NCBI GenBank assembly: GCA_003136575.1
Contig: PLEX01000143.1
Span: 4,631 to 46,762 of the forward strand
Length of the DNA stretch: 42,132 bases
From: Bryobacterales bacterium
Lineage (GTDB): Bacteria; Acidobacteriota; Terriglobia; Bryobacterales; Bryobacteraceae
Direction: 5' to 3'
This document shows positions 16,388 to 24,567 of the stretch, piece after piece (the first letter of the stretch is position 1; every line of letters begins with the position of its first letter). A program made the position numbers and the translations under genes. A model generated the notes under the pieces. That model worked only from the letters and a program-made list of their open reading frames with translations. It was not told the origin of the DNA and searched no databases.

Positions 16388-17530
16388 ATGAAAATTCTGG
16401 TTCTCAACGCGGGCAGTTCGTCGCTCAAATACGCGCTTTACGAGACGTCGCCTGAGGCTGCGGCTTCCGACTCCGACCAGTTACTCGGCGAAGGGCTCAT
16501 CGAACGCGTTATCAGCATGGCCGACGCCATCAAAACCGCTTTCACCGTTCTGTCGAAGGCACTGGGCGGAGAAGCGGTTGCCGGTGTCGGCCATCGCGTG
16601 GTCCACGGCGGCACTTATCCTGCGTCGATGATTATCGACGCCGCGGTCGAAAGCACCATTGAGGCGCTGTGCGAACTCGCGCCGCTGCATAATCCGCATA
16701 GTCTTGAGGCTTACCGGGCCGCACGCGCGCATCTGCCGCACGCGGTTCACGTCGCCGTCTTCGATACGGCTTTTCACCAGACTATACCCCGGCACGCTTA
16801 CGCCTATGCGATGGCCAACGAGTACGTCGCCGACAAGAAGATCCGGCGCTACGGGTTTCATGGCATCTCGCACCGGTCCGTTTCGCTGCGTTTCGCGAAG
16901 ATTCAGCGGAAGTCGCCGGCGGATCTGCGGCTGGTTATCTGCCACTTGGGCAACGGTTCCTCGATCTGCGCCGTGGATCGCGGCCGCTCCATCGACACGT
17001 CGATGGGATTTACGCCGCTCGAAGGCCTGGTGATGGGCACGCGCAGCGGTGACGTGGATGCAAGCGCCCTGCTCCATTTGATTCTGCACGCGGGTGCGGA
17101 CCCCGCCGCGCTGCTCCATGCGCTGAACAATAAGAGCGGCCTGCTGGCGATTTCGGGAGTTTCAAACGACATGCGCGACGTGCTTACTGCCGCCGATTCC
17201 GGCAATGAACATGCGAAAGCGGCCGTCGACGCGTTCTGCTACCGTGCGAAGAAATTCATCGGCGCATATAGTGCCGCGATGAACGGCGCGGACGCTCTGG
17301 TTTTTACGGCGGGAATCGGCGAACACTCCGCGCCGATCCGCGCGGGCATTTGCGAAGGGCTCGATCGGCTCGGAATCGTTGTCGATCCTGCGCTCAACCA
17401 GGCGAAATCCACCACGGCGCGATGCATCGGCCATTCGCCGATCTCCGTCTGGGTCGTTCCCACCGAGGAACAGCTCCTGATCGCGCGTGACACGCTGGCC
17501 GCAGTAACGGCCATCTCCCGGCACAATTGA
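16388..17530 (+). CDS. ackA: Acetate kinase
   Basis: The 380-residue protein is a clear acetate kinase: the N-terminal phosphate motif MKILVLNAGSSSLKYAL, VGHRVVHGG, the catalytic Asp in VFDTAFHQTIP, YGFHGISHRSV with the transition-state His, GTRSGDVD, FTAGIGEHS and the C-terminal TEEQLLIARDT. It converts acetate and ATP to acetyl phosphate, or makes ATP in the reverse direction. The partner phosphotransacetylase gene is not in the window. The family start MKILVLNAG at 16388 is used; the frame also offers an ATG at 16361. There is no ribosome site. It lies between two exported polysaccharide-acting enzymes, one of them a likely deacetylase that would release acetate. Confidence 0.93.
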   Translation: MKILVLNAGSSSLKYALYETSPEAAASDSDQLLGEGLIERVISMADAIKTAFTVLSKALGGEAVAGVGHRVVHGGTYPASMIIDAAVESTIEALCELAPLHNPHSLEAYRAARAHLPHAVHVAVFDTAFHQTIPRHAYAYAMANEYVADKKIRRYGFHGISHRSVSLRFAKIQRKSPADLRLVICHLGNGSSICAVDRGRSIDTSMGFTPLEGLVMGTRSGDVDASALLHLILHAGADPAALLHALNNKSGLLAISGVSNDMRDVLTAADSGNEHAKAAVDAFCYRAKKFIGAYSAAMNGADALVFTAGIGEHSAPIRAGICEGLDRLGIVVDPALNQAKSTTARCIGHSPISVWVVPTEEQLLIARDTLAAVTAISRHN

Positions 17531-17536
17531 TAGACT
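17531..17536 (+). promoter_or_regulatory. Putative -10 box (TAGACT) before the GH16 gene
   Basis: TAGACT begins right after the ackA stop and ends 6 bases before the ATG at 17543. The GGAG at 17538-17541 is only one base from the ATG, too close to act as a ribosome site, so a leaderless message is more plausible. Confidence 0.35.
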
Positions 17537-17542
17537 CGGAGA

Positions 17543-18370
17543 ATGAATCGCTGGCTGCTGTTCGTCTGTACGTTCATTGGTATCGTGACGTCGCCGGCGC
17601 AACAACCCCTTCAACTCGTCTGGAGCGACGAGTTCAACGGCCCGGCCAACGCGCCGCCCGACCCCGCCAAATGGACTTACGACCTCGGCAACAACAACGG
17701 CTGGGGTAATCGCGAACTTGAAAACTACACGAAAGACCTGGCCAATGCCCACACGGATGGCAAGGGAAATCTTGTGATCCACGCGGAGCCAATCAAGTCG
17801 GAAACGCCGCCCCCGCCAGTCGCTCCCGCCTACACGTCCGCCCGCATCAAGACGCAGGGATTATTCGCCGCCGATCCGGGAGGCCGCGTGGAAGCGCGCG
17901 TCAAAATTCCCGCCGGCGCGGGTATGTGGCCGGCCTTCTGGATGCTCGGCAATAGCTTCAACAACCGCAACTGGCCGCAGTGCGGCGAGATCGACATCAT
18001 GGAGAGCATAGGCAAAGAGCCTTCCATCAATCACGGAAGCCTGCACGGCCCCGGCTATTCCGGCGGCAAACCGAAAACCGCCATCTACACACTTCTGGAC
18101 GGCAGGAAGTTCGCCGACGATTTTCACACCTTCGCCATCGACTGGACTCCAACCTCCGTCACATTCTATGTGGACGATATCGCCTACAATACGGTTCACG
18201 ACACGGACATTCCGGCAGGCACGCAATGGGTTTTCAATCAGCCGTTCTTCCTGCTGCTGAATGTCGCGGTGGGCGGCAACTTCGCCGGTCCGGTCGGAGA
18301 GGACACGGTGTTCCCGCAGGAAATGCTCGTCGACTACGTGCGCGTCTATAAACGGCAGGTCCAACAATAG
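17543..18370 (+). CDS. Exported glycoside hydrolase family 16 beta-glucanase
   Basis: The 275-residue product has a signal peptide (MNRWLLFVCTFIGIVTSPAQ) and a single GH16 domain. The catalytic motif is GEIDIMES, with nucleophile Glu149, Asp151 and acid/base Glu154. Flanking marks such as LVWSDEFNG, YTSARIKTQG, MWPAFWMLG and the C-terminal VDYVRVYKRQ are typical of laminarinase-type endo-beta-1,3(4)-glucanases. It should cut beta-glucans outside the cell. The stop codon TAG shares its G with the GTG of the next gene, so the two are translationally coupled. Confidence 0.92.
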   Translation: MNRWLLFVCTFIGIVTSPAQQPLQLVWSDEFNGPANAPPDPAKWTYDLGNNNGWGNRELENYTKDLANAHTDGKGNLVIHAEPIKSETPPPPVAPAYTSARIKTQGLFAADPGGRVEARVKIPAGAGMWPAFWMLGNSFNNRNWPQCGEIDIMESIGKEPSINHGSLHGPGYSGGKPKTAIYTLLDGRKFADDFHTFAIDWTPTSVTFYVDDIAYNTVHDTDIPAGTQWVFNQPFFLLLNVAVGGNFAGPVGEDTVFPQEMLVDYVRVYKRQVQQ

Positions 18371-18810
18371 TGCAGCCACAGGACGCGCGGCTCCCCGACT
18401 TTCTCGCGGACGAAGCTTCGCTGAACGCTCTGATCGCCGGTTTTGAAAACGGCTCGTGGCCGATCGGCCAGTGGACCCACGCCGCGCACCTTGCCCTCGG
18501 CGCGTCCTATATTCTGGACGGCGAGTCGGCGCTCGAAAGGCTGCGGACGAACATACCGCGTTACAACGTCAGCCAGGGCGGAGCGAATACGGAGGACGGC
18601 GGCTATCACGAAACGCTCACCTGCTTCTGGCACGGCGTCATCCGCGATTTCATCGGCGCCCTGCCGCCCGGACTAGATCGCCTCGGCATCGTCCGCGCGG
18701 TCGTGACGGAATTCGCGCCGAAGCGCGATCTGTTCCGGGAATTCTACGATTTCGATGTCGTAAAGTCGCGCGAGGCCCGCGCGAAGTGGATTCCACCGGC
18801 GCCGCAATAA
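18370..18810 (+). CDS. Conserved protein of unknown function, coupled to the GH16 gene
   Basis: The 146-residue product begins at a GTG that overlaps the GH16 stop by one base. It has no signal peptide. Striking conserved-looking features are WTHAAHLALGASYIL, LRTNIPRYN, GGYHETLTCFWHGVI and DLFREFYDFDVV; three histidines at regular places in helices (WTHxAH, YHET, FWH) suggest a metal or substrate site. I recall similar WTHxxHL...GYHET...FW proteins in many bacteria as hypothetical, with no function known. It is helical and cytoplasmic by appearance, so it is unlikely to act on the glucan itself despite the coupling. Confidence 0.75.
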   Translation: MQPQDARLPDFLADEASLNALIAGFENGSWPIGQWTHAAHLALGASYILDGESALERLRTNIPRYNVSQGGANTEDGGYHETLTCFWHGVIRDFIGALPPGLDRLGIVRAVVTEFAPKRDLFREFYDFDVVKSREARAKWIPPAPQ

Positions 18811-18829
18811 CAGGCGGGGATGCCGGCCC

Positions 18830-19324
18830 CTATTCCGTAGCCGATCGCTTGGCAAGTTCGCCGATGATCGGGAGGACATAGGTCTCGTCGTGACTGGCTT
18901 TGATCATCATGAAAATCGAGACGAACAGCAGAAACAGCTCGAGGATATGGTCGCTGCGAACGAAGCGTCCGCCGTCCGAACCACCGAAGAGCGGACCCGC
19001 CCAGACCACAATCAGCCACGCGGCAAAGAGGTACAAACCCTGGAACGCGTGAAACCGGACGTTCGGTTCGGTCTTGAACTTCCGCGAAGCCAGCACGATG
19101 ATGGAGGCAATGCCGCCGAAAGGGTTCGGAATATAGCAAATCGTGGCTGCGGCGCGGGGGGACAGACCGGCAAGGGGGTCGGGCGGAGGCCCCTGCGGTG
19201 TGCTTCCAGGCGGAACGTATCCGGGCGTCGGGCCCGCCGAAGGTGCCGACTGGCGCGCCCCGCAATTTCCGCAAAACGCCGCCGACGCGGCAACTTCACG
19301 ACCGCACTGAGTGCAGAAAGGCAT
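18830..19324 (-). CDS. Zinc-ribbon membrane protein, DUF4870-like
   Basis: The 164-residue product opens with a double-cysteine zinc ribbon (MPFCTQCGRE...FCGNCGARQ; Cys4, Cys7, Cys18, Cys21), then a Pro/Gly linker and a membrane part with three or four hydrophobic segments. The sequence NPFGGIASIIVLASRKFKTE, VRFHAFQGLYLFA and MIKASHDETYVLPIIGELAK follows the DUF4870/Tic20-like pattern, in which the zinc ribbon faces the cytoplasm. Function is unknown. The ATG at 19324 has no ribosome site but TAATCT lies 9 bases upstream. The gene converges on the unknown GH16-linked gene. Confidence 0.8.
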   Translation of the reverse strand: MPFCTQCGREVAASAAFCGNCGARQSAPSAGPTPGYVPPGSTPQGPPPDPLAGLSPRAAATICYIPNPFGGIASIIVLASRKFKTEPNVRFHAFQGLYLFAAWLIVVWAGPLFGGSDGGRFVRSDHILELFLLFVSIFMMIKASHDETYVLPIIGELAKRSATE

Positions 19325-19333
19325 GACTATCTA

Positions 19334-19339
19334 AGATTA
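19334..19339 (-). promoter_or_regulatory. Putative -10 box (TAATCT) for the zinc-ribbon protein
   Basis: TAATCT on the minus strand ends 9 bases before the ATG at 19324, with no Shine-Dalgarno site between them. Confidence 0.35.
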
Positions 19340-19341
19340 CG

Positions 19342-19566
19342 TTATGCCATTGGGGTTTGTTCCGCAACAATGCTGCGGACTCCACCATCATCGCCGAGGA
19401 GAACCCGCACAACTGCTGCGCATCCGAGAAACGCGTCCTTGTGAAGCGCTGTCTGCCCGGTGGAAATCGCGCGAATCCACGTTCCATCCACTTTCGCAAG
19501 GTAACGGCGAAGGGTAAAGTTACAACTACAGGCAAAAAGCCGGTACCCGATCCCTCCTGAAGAGTG
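19342..19566 (-). other. Open frame after the toxin, coding status unresolved
   Basis: On the minus strand a frame runs open from just after the toxin's original stop (TAA 19567-19569) to a TAA at 19342-19344. It contains RYLAKVDGTWIRAISTGQTA and CAAVVRVLLGDDGGVRS, which look globular, but it has no ATG, only a GTG in mid-frame. The plus strand of the same stretch is also open (19357-19560, 67 codons, basic product). I recognise neither. It may be a relic or chance. Confidence 0.2.
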
Positions 19567-19893
19567 TTAGTCCGCTGGAGGACCGTAGACGTGAACAACC
19601 GAGCCGGCCCCGAATCGTCGTTACCGCGTTCAGCAGGTTCGGAAACAGCGGTCGGTAGAAGGTGATCTTGTTTCGCGCACGTGAACAACGACCATTCCAA
19701 ACGACAGCGACCTGAGACTGTGCTCGTGCTCGAATCCTCGATCCGCGGTGACGAACACATCGCACTCCAACTGCTTCACCAGCACATGGTCTTTCAGGTG
19801 TTGCCAGCCGAGATCAAACAGCGTCTGGACGTCATAGCCAGTAAACGCTTCCACCAGCCGCGGATCGATCGGAGCGTCTATAACGACGCGCAT
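19567..19893 (-). pseudogene. DUF5615 PIN-like toxin, broken by two frameshifts
   Basis: The ATG at 19893 starts a PIN-like DUF5615 toxin: MRVVIDAPIDPRLVEAF, YDVQTLFDLGWQHLKDH and DVFVTADRGFEHEH follow the family order, with acidic residues expected at the nuclease site. After VVVHVRET the frame turns to nonsense and stops after 87 residues. Adding one base in the AAACAA stretch near 19668 restores KITFYRPLFPNLLNAVTTIR, and removing one G from the GGGG near 19608 restores GSVVHVYGPPAD to a TAA at 19567-19569. The two shifts cancel, giving an original length of 108 residues. The start overlaps the antitoxin's 3' end by 16 bases, so this was the second gene of a toxin-antitoxin operon. Homopolymer sequencing errors are an alternative explanation. 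Confidence 0.7.
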
Positions 19894-20138
19894 GCCAGCT
19901 GATCGATTGCGACGTCGCGGCTGAACTCGAGAAACGAGAAAACGTGTTGCCTCCGGATCGCGGGGTACACGGCCAGAAAGTCATCAATGGTTTCGCCTGT
20001 CTCCAGAAAGTCGATGAGCGTCTGCACGGGCACTCGCGTATGCGCAAAGCAGGGTGTCCCGTGCATAACCTCTTTGTCGATGGTTACCACACCCGCCAAC
20101 GCGCCTTTTTGCTCGACCGTCATTCCTGATTCGATCAT
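19878..20138 (-). CDS. DUF433 antitoxin
   Basis: The product (86 residues from the ATG at 20138) has the DUF433 signature GVVTIDKEVMHGTPCFAHTR, then VPVQTLIDFLETGETIDDFL, a helix-turn-helix-like domain that pairs with DUF5615 PIN-like toxins. In this family the antitoxin comes first and overlaps the toxin, exactly as here. Alternative starts exist at 20171 and 20123; the last has AGGA directly against the ATG. It appears intact although its partner is frameshifted. Confidence 0.75.
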   Translation of the reverse strand: MIESGMTVEQKGALAGVVTIDKEVMHGTPCFAHTRVPVQTLIDFLETGETIDDFLAVYPAIRRQHVFSFLEFSRDVAIDQLACASL

Positions 20139-20205
20139 AGGAGATCCGCCGGCGTTGGGCAAACTGGCCAATCACCCAAACAACCCCCGAGCCTTCCCCC
20201 TCCAC

Positions 20206-20214
20206 TGCTAACAT
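20206..20214 (+). promoter_or_regulatory. Putative extended -10 (TGcTAACAT) for cysD
   Basis: TGC-TAACAT forms an extended -10 about 40 bases before the GTG of cysD, leaving a leader of roughly 33 bases that contains AGGA at 20242-20245. No riboswitch-like structure is seen in this leader. Confidence 0.4.
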
Positions 20215-20253
20215 GTTGAATGTCACCCCCCGAATGCCGACAGGAATTCACGC

Positions 20254-21162
20254 GTGAACGGCGCGACTCTGAGTCACCTCGAAGCTCTTGAGGCCGAGAG
20301 CATTCACATCCTGCGTGAGGTCGTCGCCGAGTGCGAGAACCCGGTGATGCTCTATTCGGTCGGCAAAGACAGCGCCGCCATGCTGCACGTGGCGATGAAA
20401 GCCTTCGCTCCCTCGAAACCGCCGTTTCCGCTGCTTCACGTCGATACCACGTGGAAATTCCGGGAAATGATCGCATTTCGGGATGAATTGACGGAAAAGC
20501 TGGGCGTGAAGCTTCTGGTGCATATCAATCGGGAGGGACTCGAACAGGGGATTAATCCGTTTACTCACGGTTCCGGCGTCCACACCGACGTGATGAAGAC
20601 GCAGGGTCTGAAGCAGGCGCTCGAAAAATACGGCTTCGACGCCGCTTTCGGCGGCGCGCGGCGCGACGAAGAAAAAAGCCGCGCGAAGGAGCGTATTTTT
20701 TCGTTTCGCTCCGCGCAGCATCGCTGGGATCCGAAGCGGCAGCGGCCGGAGCTTTGGCGGCTCTATAACGCCCGCAAGAATAAAGGCGAGAGCTTCCGCG
20801 TTTTCCCGATGTCGAACTGGACGGAACTCGACATCTGGCAGTACATTTATCTCGAAAACATCCCGATCGTGCCGCTGTATCTTGCGAAGGAGCGGCCTGT
20901 GGTGGAGCGCGACGGCACGCTGATCATGGTGGACGACGAGCGGATGCCGCTCGCTCCGGGCGAAAAGCCAATGATGAAGAAAGTCCGTTTCCGCACTCTG
21001 GGCTGTTACCCGCTCACGGGCGCGATCGAAAGCGAAGCCGATACGCTGTTGGCCATTATCCAGGAGATGCTGCTGACCACAACCTCCGAGCGCCAGGGCC
21101 GCGTGATCGACCACGACGCGGCCGCCTCAATGGAGAAGAAGAAGCAGGAAGGGTACTTCTGA
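20254..21162 (+). CDS. cysD: Sulfate adenylyltransferase subunit 2 (CysD)
   Basis: The 302-residue protein is the PAPS-reductase-fold, ATP-binding subunit of ATP sulfurylase, which adenylates sulfate to APS together with CysN. Marks are the pyrophosphate loop [14 protein letters not shown] (SxGKDS), [30 protein letters not shown], and [16 protein letters not shown]. It starts at a GTG with AGGA 8 bases upstream; an in-frame ATG is not available nearby. Its TGA shares its last base with the ATG of cysNC (TGATG), so the two subunits are translationally coupled. Confidence 0.95.
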   Translation: MNGATLSHLEALEAESIHILREVVAECENPVMLYSVGKDSAAMLHVAMKAFAPSKPPFPLLHVDTTWKFREMIAFRDELTEKLGVKLLVHINREGLEQGINPFTHGSGVHTDVMKTQGLKQALEKYGFDAAFGGARRDEEKSRAKERIFSFRSAQHRWDPKRQRPELWRLYNARKNKGESFRVFPMSNWTELDIWQYIYLENIPIVPLYLAKERPVVERDGTLIMVDDERMPLAPGEKPMMKKVRFRTLGCYPLTGAIESEADTLLAIIQEMLLTTTSERQGRVIDHDAAASMEKKKQEGYF

Positions 21163-23069
21163 TGGCGCACAAATCGGCCCTGATCGCCGCGGACATCGAA
21201 GGCTATCTGAAGGCGCACCAGTACAAGAGCCTGCTGCGGTTCATGACGTGCGGCAGCGTGGATGACGGGAAGAGCACGCTGATCGGCCGGCTGCTGTACG
21301 AGTCCAAAATGATCTTCGAGGATCAGCTATCGGCGCTGGAGGCGGATTCGCGGAAGTTCGGCACACAGGGCGACCATCTGGATCTTGCGCTGCTGGTGGA
21401 TGGCCTGGCGGCGGAGCGCGAGCAAGGCATCACCATCGACGTGGCCTACCGGTTCTTTTCGACTGAGCGGCGCAAGTTCATTGTTGCCGACACGCCGGGC
21501 CACGAGCAGTACACGCGCAATATGGCCACTGCGGCGTCGGCGGTCGATCTGGCCATTATCCTGATAGACGCGCGCAAAGGCGTGCTGACGCAGACGCGGC
21601 GGCACAGCTACATCGTCTCGCTGCTGCGTATTCCGAAAGTGATTCTGGCGGTGAACAAGATGGACGCGGTCGGATTCTCGCGGGAGACCTTCGACGCGAT
21701 CGTCGCGGATTACCGGGCGTTTGCGGAACGGATTGGCCTGGCGGATGTGGTGGCGATTCCCATCTCGGCGCTGCGCGGCGATAACGTGACGGAAGGCAGC
21801 CCGAACATGCCCTGGTACAACGGTCGGGCGCTGATGGAGCAACTGGAATCGGTAGTGATAGATGGCCATCCGCGCAGCCGGCCTTTCCGCATGAGCGTGC
21901 AATGGGTGAACCGGCCGGATCAGGATTTCCGCGGATTCGCTGGGATGATCGCGAGCGGAGTCGTGAACAACGGCGATCGGATCAGGGTACTGCCTTCTGG
22001 CAAGGAGAGCCGCGTCGGGCGGGTGCTGACGCCCAACGGCGACCGCGATTCGGCCATCGCGGGGCAGTCGGTGACGCTGACGCTCGAACATGAGATCGAC
22101 ATCAGCCGCGGCGATCTTCTGTCGAGCGCGGAATCGCCCGCGGGGGTCGCGGATCAGTTGCAGGCAACCGTGATCTGGATGCACGAAGAGCCGATGCTGC
22201 CGGGGCGTCCGTACGGGATGAAGATCGGCGCGTCGAATGTGGTGGCGACAATCACGTCCCTGAAATACAAGGTCAACGTGAATACGCTGGAGCATGTGGC
22301 GGCGAGGAAGCTCGATCTGAACGAGATCGGCATCTGCAATATCGGCCTCGACCGTCAGATTCCGTTCGATGCATACGCGGAGAACCGCGAGACCGGGAGC
22401 TTCATCCTGATCGACCGGCTCACCAACGACACTGTGGGCGCGGGTTTGATTCAGTTTGCGCTGCGGCGCGCGGACAATATCCACTGGCAATCGGTGGATG
22501 TGAATAAGTCGGCGCGCGCGGCGATGAAGGGCCAGAAGCCGTGCGTGCTTTGGTTCACCGGCATTTCGGGCGCGGGCAAATCCACGCTTTCAAATCTTGT
22601 GGATAAGCGACTGGCAGCGGCCGGGAAGCATACCTATCTGCTCGACGGCGATAACGTCCGGCATGGATTGAATAAAGACCTCGGATTTACCGACGCCGAC
22701 CGGGTGGAGAATATCCGGCGCGCCGGCGAGGTTGCGCGGCTGATGGTGGACGCGGGGCTGATCGTGCTGGTGTCTTTCATTTCGCCATTCCGCTCGGAGC
22801 GTCGCATGGCCCGCGATCTCCTCGCGAAGGGCGAATTCATCGAAGTATTCGTCGATACGCCGCTCGCGGTCGCCGAGGCGCGCGACAATAAAGGCCTGTA
22901 CAAGAAGGCGCGGCGCGGAGAACTGGAGCATTTCACCGGCATCGATTCGCCTTACGAAGCGCCGGAGCACCCGGAGATACGGATCGATACGACGGCGACC
23001 ACGCCGGACCAGGCGGTCGAGCTGATTTTCGCGAAACTTTCCGAGGCCGGCATTCTGAACACCGGGTAG
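21162..23069 (+). CDS. cysNC: Bifunctional sulfate adenylyltransferase subunit 1/APS kinase (CysNC)
   Basis: The 635-residue protein fuses the GTPase subunit of ATP sulfurylase (about residues 1-440) to an APS kinase (about 450-635), as in NodQ. The GTPase part shows GSVDDGKST (31-39), [12 protein letters not shown] and VNKMD. The kinase part shows the P-loop GISGAGKST (about 466-474), [28 protein letters not shown] and [11 protein letters not shown]. Together with CysD it makes PAPS from sulfate, GTP and ATP. No APS/PAPS reductase, sulfite reductase or sulfate permease gene is in the window, so the product may feed either assimilation or sulfation. Confidence 0.95.
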   Translation: MAHKSALIAADIEGYLKAHQYKSLLRFMTCGSVDDGKSTLIGRLLYESKMIFEDQLSALEADSRKFGTQGDHLDLALLVDGLAAEREQGITIDVAYRFFSTERRKFIVADTPGHEQYTRNMATAASAVDLAIILIDARKGVLTQTRRHSYIVSLLRIPKVILAVNKMDAVGFSRETFDAIVADYRAFAERIGLADVVAIPISALRGDNVTEGSPNMPWYNGRALMEQLESVVIDGHPRSRPFRMSVQWVNRPDQDFRGFAGMIASGVVNNGDRIRVLPSGKESRVGRVLTPNGDRDSAIAGQSVTLTLEHEIDISRGDLLSSAESPAGVADQLQATVIWMHEEPMLPGRPYGMKIGASNVVATITSLKYKVNVNTLEHVAARKLDLNEIGICNIGLDRQIPFDAYAENRETGSFILIDRLTNDTVGAGLIQFALRRADNIHWQSVDVNKSARAAMKGQKPCVLWFTGISGAGKSTLSNLVDKRLAAAGKHTYLLDGDNVRHGLNKDLGFTDADRVENIRRAGEVARLMVDAGLIVLVSFISPFRSERRMARDLLAKGEFIEVFVDTPLAVAEARDNKGLYKKARRGELEHFTGIDSPYEAPEHPEIRIDTTATTPDQAVELIFAKLSEAGILNTG

Positions 23070-23121
23070 CGGCTGTCACCTTCCGGTCTCGATTGCATCT
23101 CCGTTTGCAGGAGAACGAATT

Positions 23122-23538
23122 ATGGAAGTGTCGGCTACGTATCTGGGAGGCGCGAAATTCGAGGTGGAAGCGCGCGGTCACAAGGCGATTTGCGATCAGC
23201 CGGTGGATAATCGGGGAACGGACGGGGGTATGTCGCCGCCGGAGTTCTTGCTTGCGTCGCTCGCTTCCTGCGCCGGTTACTACGCCGCCGAATATCTGAA
23301 TGCACGCGGTTTACCCGCTGAAGATCTTAAAGTGCGCGTGACTGCGCAGAAGGTGCCGCAGCCGGCGCGTTTGTCGTCGTTTGGAATCGAAGTGACGACT
23401 GCGCCGCTCGACGATCGCCATCAGGCCGGGCTGTTCCGCGCGATTAAAGCGTGCCTGATTCACAATACACTGGCGGGAAACCCGGGTATCGAGATCGCGC
23501 TGCATCAGGCCGAACCGGCGGACGCGTTGGCTCATTAG
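23122..23538 (+). CDS. OsmC/Ohr-family protein
   Basis: The 138-residue protein has an OsmC fold with the two cysteines expected of the peroxide-reducing family (Cys50 in LASLASCAGYYAAEYL and Cys111 in AIKACLIHNTL). The early GTDGGMSPPEFLLAS motif is typical of OsmC-like rather than Ohr proteins. It would reduce organic or hydrogen peroxides, or act in thiol metabolism, in the cytoplasm. CAGGAG lies 8 bases before the ATG. It follows cysNC by 52 bp on the same strand without an obvious terminator and may be cotranscribed with the sulfur genes. Confidence 0.85.
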   Translation: MEVSATYLGGAKFEVEARGHKAICDQPVDNRGTDGGMSPPEFLLASLASCAGYYAAEYLNARGLPAEDLKVRVTAQKVPQPARLSSFGIEVTTAPLDDRHQAGLFRAIKACLIHNTLAGNPGIEIALHQAEPADALAH

Positions 23539-23545
23539 CTCGTCA

Positions 23546-23574
23546 TTGGGCCTGCGCGCGCTACCCGCTACAAT
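23546..23574 (+). promoter_or_regulatory. Putative sigma-70 promoter (TTGGGC, 17-bp spacer, TACAAT)
   Basis: TTGGGC (23546-23551) and TACAAT (23569-23574) are separated by 17 bases, the best -35/-10 pair seen in the window. A start point near 23581 would leave a leader of about 11 bases to the inferred CTG start of the sigma gene. Confidence 0.5.
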
Positions 23575-23591
23575 CGGAGCGGCACGGAAAT

Positions 23592-24236
23592 CTGGAACGG
23601 GACGAAGAAATACAGCTCGCGCGGCGGTTGATGGCGGGCGACGCTGAGGCGTTCGACAGTTTTGTCGGGCACTTTCGGGCGAAGATCTTTCACTACAGCT
23701 GGCTGATGTGCGGCCAGCGCGAAGACGCCGAAGACGTGGCGCAGGACACGCTACTGAAGGCGTTCGAGAGCTTCGATCAGTTGCGGGAACCGGAACGGAT
23801 CCGGCCATGGATTTTCCGCATCGCACGAAATGCCTGCCTGATGAAGCGACGCAAGAGCGTTTTCGCGCCGCAGAACGAGTTGTCGCTGGACGAGTTTCTG
23901 CCCGCGATGGAACGCGAGGCCGGGCAGGTCAAACTACAGATCGCCGACTGCTCGGGATTGCCCGACCAGTCGTTGATGCGGGCGGAGATGAAAGACGTGC
24001 TGGACAGGGCGATCGGCGAACTGCCGGAAGCGTACAAGTCGGTTCTGCTGATGCGCGATGTGGAAGAACTTTCGACGCAGGAGACCGCGCACGTGCTGGA
24101 TCTGACGCCGGATGTTGTGAAGACGCGGCTGCATCGCGCGCGTCTGGCTGTGCGGCAAAAACTGGATGAATACTTGAGGGGCGGCGCAGTGGCGCTGGCC
24201 CGTCAGACGGGAGGTCGGCAGGATGGACGCGGATGA
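23592..24236 (+). CDS. ECF-type RNA polymerase sigma factor
   Basis: The protein has both ECF regions: sigma-2 (FDSFVGHFRAKIFHYSWLM, then GQREDAEDVAQDTLLKAFES and WIFRIARNACLMKRR) and sigma-4 (IGELPEAYKSVLLMRDVEEL, STQETAHVLDLTPDVVKTRL, HRARLAVRQKL). It would direct polymerase to a stress or envelope regulon under control of the anti-sigma factor encoded next. The start is uncertain: no ATG, GTG or TTG lies where the family N-terminus should begin. A CTG at 23592 gives LERDEEIQLARRLMAGDAEA, which fits, and an upstream promoter ends just before it. An ATG at 23631 would cut into the first helix, and the GTG at 23451 lies inside the OsmC gene. Confidence 0.88.
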   Translation: MERDEEIQLARRLMAGDAEAFDSFVGHFRAKIFHYSWLMCGQREDAEDVAQDTLLKAFESFDQLREPERIRPWIFRIARNACLMKRRKSVFAPQNELSLDEFLPAMEREAGQVKLQIADCSGLPDQSLMRAEMKDVLDRAIGELPEAYKSVLLMRDVEELSTQETAHVLDLTPDVVKTRLHRARLAVRQKLDEYLRGGAVALARQTGGRQDGRG

Positions 24237-24528
24237 GCAGAGCAGAGGCTTCAAACACGACCGCAGCGAGAAGTGCAAAGAGGTTTTTTCCCTTCTGAGC
24301 GACTATCTGAACCTGGAACTGCCTCCGGAGACTTGCGCGGAGATGGAGGCGCATATCGGCGCATGCCCGCCATGCGTCGAGTTCACCGAGAGTCTTCGCA
24401 AAACCGTCGAGCTCTGCCACCAGTACAAGCCGTCGGAAATGCCCGCACCGCTCGGCGCGAGCACGCGCGAACAGTTGCTGGACGCTTATCGGAAAATGAT
24501 GGAATCGCGGAAGAGTTTGCCGGCGTGA
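24223..24528 (+). CDS. Zinc-finger (HC2-type) anti-sigma factor
   Basis: This 101-residue protein overlaps the sigma gene by 14 bases. It contains an anti-sigma zinc finger, with His44-x3-Cys48-x2-Cys51 (HIGACPPCVEF) after a helix bearing Cys38 and an earlier Cys18, the ZAS pattern that binds ECF sigma factors. There is no transmembrane segment, so it is a soluble anti-sigma factor, possibly redox-sensing through its cysteines. Coupled translation keeps it in step with the sigma factor. The stop lies 39 bp from the end of the convergent hydrolase gene. Confidence 0.85.
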   Translation: MDADEQSRGFKHDRSEKCKEVFSLLSDYLNLELPPETCAEMEAHIGACPPCVEFTESLRKTVELCHQYKPSEMPAPLGASTREQLLDAYRKMMESRKSLPA

Positions 24529-24567
24529 TGGCCTGTCCGCGTTCGCTGGCCGCTGGGATTACCAGGA

